9,999 nt of DNA from an uncultured Gemmiger sp. Lineage in GTDB: Bacteria > Bacillota > Clostridia > Oscillospirales > Ruminococcaceae. The first letter of the stretch is position 1; each line of letters begins with the position of its first letter. The notes under the pieces were generated by a model. The model was not told the origin of the DNA and made no database searches. It worked only from the letters and a program-made list of their open reading frames with translations. Location: positions 1 to 9,999 of the forward strand of contig CALWNS010000060.1 in the NCBI GenBank assembly GCA_944382805.1, in the 5' to 3' direction. The position numbers and the translations under genes were made by a program. Shown here piece by piece: positions 6,712 through 9,999 of this stretch.

Positions 6712-6739
6712 GAGAGAAACGCTAAGAGAGAAACGCTAA
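6712..6739. repeat. Two tandem copies of a 14-bp unit
   Basis: GAGAGAAACGCTAA occurs twice head to tail (6712-6725 and 6726-6739), just before a T-run and the flavodoxin stop. It looks like a recent slippage duplication; no function is evident. Confidence 0.8.
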
Positions 6740-6751
6740 GTTTTTTGCGCC

Positions 6752-7168
6752 TTACCAGCCGGCCAGGGCGCGGCCCAGGGCGCGGCAGCGGTCGAGGGCT
6801 TCGTCGTCGGGCGCTTCGTTGACGATCAGGCCGCTTTCATCGTAGAGCACGGCGCCGTCCTCTTTGCAGCGGGCAGCCCACTGTTCCATCCATTCGCCGC
6901 TGCCCCAGCCGTAGGAACCGAACAGCGCGATCTTTTTGCCGCCCAGGCTGCCCTCCAGCCCGGCAAACATCGGCTCAAACTCGCTTTCCTCGAGCTGCTC
7001 GGCCCCCATGGCCGGGCAGCCGAAAGCCACTGCATCGTAGTTCCCAAGGTCGGCTGCGGTGAAGGCGGCGGCCTCCAGCAGCGCGGCGTTTGCGCCTTCG
7101 GCCACAGCCTGCGCCATGGCGGCGGTGTTGCCGGTGCCGCTCCAGTAAACAACTGCTACTTTGTTCAT
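6752..7168 (-). CDS. Flavodoxin (short-chain)
   Basis: A 138-residue flavodoxin that carries one FMN and shuttles low-potential electrons in the cytoplasm, typically standing in for ferredoxin when iron is scarce. The FMN phosphate loop SGTGNT is at residues 10-15 after the first strand (KVAVVYW). Later come the second loop (AFGCPAMGAEQLEES) and the third (LFGSYGWGSGEWMEQW), in the expected order. The length fits the short-chain class without the extra loop. The frame extends 33 codons further upstream, but the ATG at 7168 has AAAGGAG 8 nt before it and begins at the fold's first strand. It follows the DUF3793 gene by 29 bp, presumably co-transcribed. It is very likely controlled from the 7924-7952 promoter and its operator. 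Confidence 0.93.
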   Translation of the reverse strand: MNKVAVVYWSGTGNTAAMAQAVAEGANAALLEAAAFTAADLGNYDAVAFGCPAMGAEQLEESEFEPMFAGLEGSLGGKKIALFGSYGWGSGEWMEQWAARCKEDGAVLYDESGLIVNEAPDDEALDRCRALGRALAGW

Positions 7169-7197
7169 AACAAATTCTCCTTTGCTTGTATGGTATG

Positions 7198-7767
7198 TCA
7201 GGCCGCCACGGTCAGCCGGGAGACCGGCACGCCGCGGCGGTAACAACGCAGGTAGACCTCGGTACATTTGCGCAGCCGCACATACTGCGCCCGCGCCTGC
7301 TCGGGGTCCTGGTAGGACTTCCAGTAGCCGGTGAAGGTGGAATTTTTGCCCCGGTTTTTGATAAAGCCGACCACATCGGCCAGCGGATAGTCCAGAAAAA
7401 CGCCGATCTCATGCGGGAACTCGCCGCCTTGCCGCAGGCGGGCGCACAGGTGGTCCAGGCAGCCGCGGCAGCCGTCCGCCGCCGGGTACCCCACCGCATC
7501 CAGCAGCGCCCGCGGCGCGGCCTGGCCGAGAATGGCCCCCAGCCGCGCGGGGCGGTAGACGTAGAGCAGGTAGGCCGCAGCGCGCGGGCAGAAGTGCAGC
7601 GCTTCGATCTCGACCCCGCGCGGAGCGAGCTGCCGCCGCCAGCTTGCGAGGGTACCGGCCATGACGGCGGCGTCCGGCTCGACCCAACGGAACAGGTTGG
7701 CGGCTTTCAGCCCCGCCATGACCGGGGCGCACTGGGTAACAAAGGTCCTGCCAAAATCACGCTGCAT
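7198..7767 (-). CDS. DUF3793 family protein
   Basis: A 189-residue soluble protein recognised from conserved segments: HFCPRAAAYLLYVYRP (about 58-73), a Cys-rich stretch GCRGCLDHLCARL, FPHEIGVFLDYPLADVVGFI (about 117-136) and TGYWKSYQD. The family is of unknown biochemical function. In Clostridia its members often sit beside flavodoxin and ferrous-iron transport genes, as here with flavodoxin. The several Cys and His residues could bind a metal or cofactor; that is inference. The ATG at 7767 has AGGAGG 6 nt upstream. It is the first gene of the leftward operon, with a leader of about 150 nt that contains an inverted repeat (7810-7825). Confidence 0.85.
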   Translation of the reverse strand: MQRDFGRTFVTQCAPVMAGLKAANLFRWVEPDAAVMAGTLASWRRQLAPRGVEIEALHFCPRAAAYLLYVYRPARLGAILGQAAPRALLDAVGYPAADGCRGCLDHLCARLRQGGEFPHEIGVFLDYPLADVVGFIKNRGKNSTFTGYWKSYQDPEQARAQYVRLRKCTEVYLRCYRRGVPVSRLTVAA

Positions 7768-7809
7768 AGGGGGCCTCCTCTTTTGGTAATCGTTTTTGTT
7801 TGCGCGGTG

Positions 7810-7825
7810 GTTAGTTATTGCTAAC
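7810..7825. promoter_or_regulatory. Operator-like repeat, copy 1 (GTTAG-N6-CTAAC)
   Basis: A 16-bp inverted repeat in the untranslated leader of the DUF3793-flavodoxin operon, matching the two other copies at the same length (GTTAGT-N4-RCTAAY). It lies about 88 bp centre to centre from copy 2, so a bound protein could act as a roadblock or loop with copy 2. Confidence 0.55.
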
Positions 7826-7897
7826 TTTCATCCCTAAAAATATCCCCTTACAGCGGCCAAGCGGCGCGCGGCAGCGGGGGCGCTATGAGCGGCAGGA

Positions 7898-7913
7898 GTT
7901 AGTATTGACTAAC
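7898..7913. promoter_or_regulatory. Operator-like repeat, copy 2 (GTTAGT-ATTG-ACTAAC)
   Basis: A perfect 6-bp-arm inverted repeat starting 10 bp downstream of the -10 box of the leftward promoter, i.e. over the initial transcribed bases. This is the best copy of the three. The TTAG/CTAA core resembles sites of DtxR/MntR-type metal-dependent repressors, but the regulator is inferred. Confidence 0.65.
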
Positions 7914-7923
7914 CAGCAACTAC

Positions 7924-7952
7924 ACAATACCACACCCGCCGCCTTCTGTCAA
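7924..7952 (-). promoter_or_regulatory. Promoter of the DUF3793-flavodoxin operon
   Basis: On the minus strand TTGACA (7952-7947) is separated by exactly 17 bp from TATTGT (7929-7924, four of six matches). The predicted transcript start is near 7917, just before the operator copy 2. Confidence 0.65.
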
Positions 7953-8020
7953 GTGGGAATTTTGCGCCGCGGCTAAAAAGGCGGGCACGGCGGCGCGGAC
8001 CTTTGGCCGCCCGGCCGGCC

Positions 8021-8049
8021 TTGACAGCCCGCCGGTGCGAGGCTATAAT
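8021..8049 (+). promoter_or_regulatory. Consensus promoter of the ZIP transporter gene
   Basis: TTGACA (8021-8026), a 17-bp spacer and TATAAT (8044-8049): a perfect sigma-A promoter embedded in very GC-rich DNA. Predicted start near 8056, directly at the edge of operator copy 3. Such a strong promoter must be repressed in most conditions. Confidence 0.85.
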
Positions 8050-8056
8050 GGAGGAA

Positions 8057-8072
8057 GTTAGTTCCAACTAAT
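8057..8072. promoter_or_regulatory. Operator-like repeat, copy 3 (GTTAGTTCCAACTAAT)
   Basis: TTAGTT and AACTAA are perfect inverted arms around CC. The site covers about +1 to +16 of the ZIP transcript, 7 bp after the -10 box, the same arrangement as copy 2 at the divergent promoter. Repression by occlusion is the natural reading. Confidence 0.65.
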
Positions 8073-8094
8073 TTCCGGAACAGGAGGGATGCGC

Positions 8095-8877
8095 ATGGCG
8101 GGTACAATTTTGTTGGGGCTGCTGCTCCCCTTTGCGGGCACGGCGCTGGGCGCGGCCTGCGTGTTTGTGCTGCGCCGGAACTTGCGCGACGGCGTACAGC
8201 GCGCGCTGACCGGCTTTGCCGCCGGCGTGATGGTGGCGGCCAGCGTGTGGAGCCTGCTGATCCCGGCCATGGACCAGGCGGCCGGCCTGGGCGCGTGGGC
8301 GTTTTTGCCGGCGGCGGGCGGGTTCTGGCTGGGCGTCGGCTTTTTGCTGCTGCTGGACCACCTGATCCCACACCTGCACCGGGACAGCGACTGCCCGGAA
8401 GGCCCCCGCTGCGCGCTGGGCCGCAGCGCGATGCTGACGCTGGCCGTCACGCTGCACAACATCCCCGAAGGGATGGCCGTGGGCGCGGTGTACGCGGGCC
8501 TGCTGGCGGAAAATACGCCGGTCACGCTGGCGGGCGCAGCGGCGCTCTCGCTGGGCATCGCCATCCAGAATTTCCCCGAGGGGGCTATCCTTTCGATGCC
8601 GCTGCACGCCGAGGGCCTGCCCCGCCCGCGGGCGTTTTCCTATGGCGCGCTGTCCGGCGCGGTGGAACCGGCGGCCGCAGCGCTGACCATCCTGGCCGCG
8701 GGCTGGCTGGTGCCGGCGCTGCCGGTGCTGCTGAGCTTTGCCGCCGGGGCGATGCTTTATGTAGTGGTGGAGGAGCTGATCCCCGAAATGTCGGTGGGCG
8801 GGCACTCCCACGCGGGGGTGCTGGCCTTTGCCGCCGGCTTCACACTGATGATGGCGCTGGACGTGGCGCTGGGGTGA
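8095..8877 (+). CDS. ZIP family metal transporter (GufA-type)
   Basis: A 260-residue integral membrane protein with about eight hydrophobic helices, importing divalent metal (zinc, iron or manganese) in ZIP family fashion. The two metal-site helices carry HNIPEG (121-126) and QNFPEG (158-163). Gln instead of His in the second is usual for the GufA branch, unlike ZupT. A further EELIPE (226-231) and a HSHAG stretch (237-241) follow, with a short His/Asp-rich cytoplasmic loop near 88-100. Two ATGs compete. The one at 8095 has AGGAGG 7 nt upstream, while the one at 8089 is too close, so 8095 is chosen. The gene lies behind a consensus promoter with an operator over its transcript start and precedes the HMA-domain gene by 89 bp. 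Metal specificity cannot be read from sequence. Confidence 0.93.
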   Translation: MAGTILLGLLLPFAGTALGAACVFVLRRNLRDGVQRALTGFAAGVMVAASVWSLLIPAMDQAAGLGAWAFLPAAGGFWLGVGFLLLLDHLIPHLHRDSDCPEGPRCALGRSAMLTLAVTLHNIPEGMAVGAVYAGLLAENTPVTLAGAAALSLGIAIQNFPEGAILSMPLHAEGLPRPRAFSYGALSGAVEPAAAALTILAAGWLVPALPVLLSFAAGAMLYVVVEELIPEMSVGGHSHAGVLAFAAGFTLMMALDVALG

Positions 8878-8966
8878 ACGCGGCGCGCCCGCCTTTTGTA
8901 TCCAATGGTTGGCAAGCGCCAGCCTGCTTCCAATTCAGTCTTTTGCACAAGCAAGGAGGATGTGCT

Positions 8967-9215
8967 ATGTGGAAGTATACTATAGAAGTGCGCGGCATGA
9001 TGTGCGCCATGTGCGAAAGCCATGTCAACGACGCAGTGCGCCGCGCACTGCCGGTCAAAAGCGTGCGCTCGTCCCGCGCCAAAAACGAGACGGTGGTGCT
9101 GGCCGAACAGGCGCTGGACGAAGCCGCGCTGCGCGCCGCCATCACCGCCACCGGCTACGAGGCAGGCGGCATCACCCGCCAGCCGGCACAAAAGGGCCTG
9201 TTCGGCTGGCATTGA
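8967..9215 (+). CDS. Small heavy-metal-associated (HMA) domain protein
   Basis: An 82-residue cytosolic protein that is almost entirely one HMA fold. After the first strand (WKYTIEVRG) comes the metal loop GMMCAMCESHV, with the CxxC pair at residues 13 and 16, followed by a helix and a later ALRAAITATGYEAG helix typical of the family. HMA proteins of this size act as soft-metal chaperones or sensors, most often for copper; here a partner metal linked to the ZIP importer is conceivable. AAGGAGG lies 7 nt before the ATG. No separate strong promoter is visible in the 89-bp gap, so it probably follows the ZIP gene. A longer in-frame opening extends upstream to 8247 within the ZIP gene but is antisense-free noise of high GC, not an extension. 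Confidence 0.9.
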   Translation: MWKYTIEVRGMMCAMCESHVNDAVRRALPVKSVRSSRAKNETVVLAEQALDEAALRAAITATGYEAGGITRQPAQKGLFGWH

Positions 9216-9312
9216 ACGGCGGGGCGAACGCCCTGGTACAGCTTGTAAAAAACGGTATGGTGCCGCAGCGGTGCCGGATGGCTTTCAGGAAGCGATAAAG
9301 GAGCGATGTGTT

Positions 9313-9999
9313 ATGGGGCCGAAGATGATCGAAGCCAGTGAGATCGAAAAAATATTTTTGGAGCGTTCCCGGCAGGAAAAGCAGGAAAAGCTGGCCCGCT
9401 TCCGCCGCCTGAACCGGTTTGTGCGCAAGGGGCAGATCGTGTTTGCCGGCTCTAGCCTGATGGAGCAGTTCCCTATCTATGAGTTTTTGCTCGATTTCCG
9501 GCTGCCCTACACGATCTACAACCGCGGCGTCGGCGGATTTACCACGACCGAATTTTACGATGCGCTGGAGGACTGCGTCTTTGCGTTGGAGCCTGCGCAT
9601 CTGTTTGTGAACATCGGCACCAACGACCTTAACGTCCCCGATTACAAACGGGAAGCGCTGCTGGCCAACTACGAAAAGATCCTGCGGGCCATTCAAAACC
9701 GCCTGCCGCAGGTAAAGCTCTACCTGCTGGCCTATTACCCGGTCAACCCCGCGGCGGCCACCATCCCCTATATGCAGGAGGTGTTCCGCCGCCGCACCAA
9801 TGCGCGCATCCGGGAAGCGAGCGCCGGCGTGCAGGCGCTGGCCGCGCGCTATGGCGCGCAGTTTTTGGACTGCAACGCCGGTTTGACCGATGCAAACGGC
9901 GATTTGAAGGCCGAGTACACCGTAGAAGGGATGCATATGTACGCCGACGGCTACAAGCCCGTGCTGGACGCCCTGCTGCCCACGCTGCGCAGCATCGCG
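9313..9999 (+). CDS. SGNH/GDSL-type hydrolase, stop codon beyond the right edge
   Basis: A frame of 229 codons open to the window edge. Its length matches a complete SGNH esterase/lipase, so only the last few residues are probably missing. The blocks are in order: block I FAGSSLME with nucleophile Ser48, block II NRGVGGF (71-76), block III NIGTNDL (100-106, Asn104 for the oxyanion hole), block V EGMHMYADGY with His208. The usual acidic residue of the triad sits three before the His; here it is Glu205 rather than Asp. There is no signal peptide, so it should be cytosolic; the first 40 residues are a charged helix. AAAGGAG lies 9 nt before the ATG. The substrate, perhaps an acylated sugar or lipid, is unknown. 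Linkage to the metal genes is by proximity only (97 bp). Confidence 0.88.
   Translation, partial: MGPKMIEASEIEKIFLERSRQEKQEKLARFRRLNRFVRKGQIVFAGSSLMEQFPIYEFLLDFRLPYTIYNRGVGGFTTTEFYDALEDCVFALEPAHLFVNIGTNDLNVPDYKREALLANYEKILRAIQNRLPQVKLYLLAYYPVNPAAATIPYMQEVFRRRTNARIREASAGVQALAARYGAQFLDCNAGLTDANGDLKAEYTVEGMHMYADGYKPVLDALLPTLRSIA

Noticed and set aside
7768..7917. FMN or other riboswitch in the flavodoxin operon leader
   Set aside because: No conserved riboswitch core was recognised; the visible structure is explained by the operator-like repeats.
8907..8924. Stem GGTTGGC/GCCAGCC between the ZIP and HMA genes
   Set aside because: Contains a G-U pair and is followed by no U-run; it does not support a terminator separating the two genes.
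8247..8966. Upstream extension of the HMA-protein frame inside the ZIP gene
   Set aside because: High-GC DNA keeps the frame open by chance; composition is Gly/Arg/Pro-rich and the HMA start at 8967 has its own strong ribosome site.
9222..9233. Small GC stem GGGC-GAAC-GCCC after the HMA gene as a terminator
   Set aside because: Four-base stem and no T-tract; too weak to call.
9172..9936. A 254-codon minus-strand frame opposite the SGNH hydrolase
   Set aside because: The plus strand carries all SGNH blocks in order; the minus frame is a shadow.
1..9999. CRISPR array, tRNA, rRNA, transposase or phage genes
   Set aside because: None seen: no regularly spaced repeats, no cloverleaf with CCA-type end, and no frame with transposase or phage motifs.

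Overview
The window looks like chromosomal DNA of a fairly GC-rich, low-complexity-free Firmicute, most likely a gut Clostridium-class organism near Oscillospiraceae/Ruminococcaceae. The reasons are strong AGGAGG-type ribosome sites, near-consensus TTGACA/TATAAT promoters, and a DUF3793-flavodoxin pair and a small CxxC heavy-metal-domain protein of the kinds seen in these bacteria. The genus is a guess.

Region 1 (1-5741) is a sugar-uptake locus. Read leftwards, it is one operon: a lipoprotein substrate-binding protein, two CUT1-type permeases, and a large GH38-like (DUF5054-type) protein cut by the left edge. A divergent gene encodes an RpiR/MurR-type regulator with HTH and SIS domains. The operon starts at a perfect-consensus promoter whose spacer and -10 sit inside a 25-bp near-perfect palindrome, a plausible operator for the regulator. 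No ATPase gene is present, so a shared MsmX-type ATPase is inferred. The likely job is uptake and cleavage of a glycan or glycoside sensed through a sugar phosphate; the substrate cannot be read from sequence.

Region 2 (5742-6751) is an AT-richer interlude. It holds a 288-bp stretch without a recognisable gene (an 82-codon open frame and a perfect 20-bp-stem hairpin), a leftward acidic small protein that may belong to DUF4375/DMP19, and a pair of strong hairpins with a short tandem repeat.

Region 3 (6752-9215) looks like a metal-homeostasis island. A leftward DUF3793-flavodoxin operon and a rightward ZIP (GufA-type) transporter followed by an HMA-domain protein flank a 327-bp control region. 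That region contains two divergent promoters and three copies of a 16-bp inverted repeat, GTTAGT-N4-RCTAAY. Two copies lie just downstream of the two -10 boxes. This suggests co-regulation by a metal-responsive repressor (DtxR/MntR-like or similar), with flavodoxin and the ZIP importer induced together under metal (probably iron) shortage.

Region 4 (9313-9999) holds an SGNH/GDSL-type hydrolase that is essentially complete but has no stop inside the window.

No tRNA, rRNA, CRISPR array, transposase or phage gene was seen. The most promising leads are the shared operator set, the uncharacterised GH38-like uptake locus, the DUF4375-like orphan, and the unexplained 5742-6029 element.
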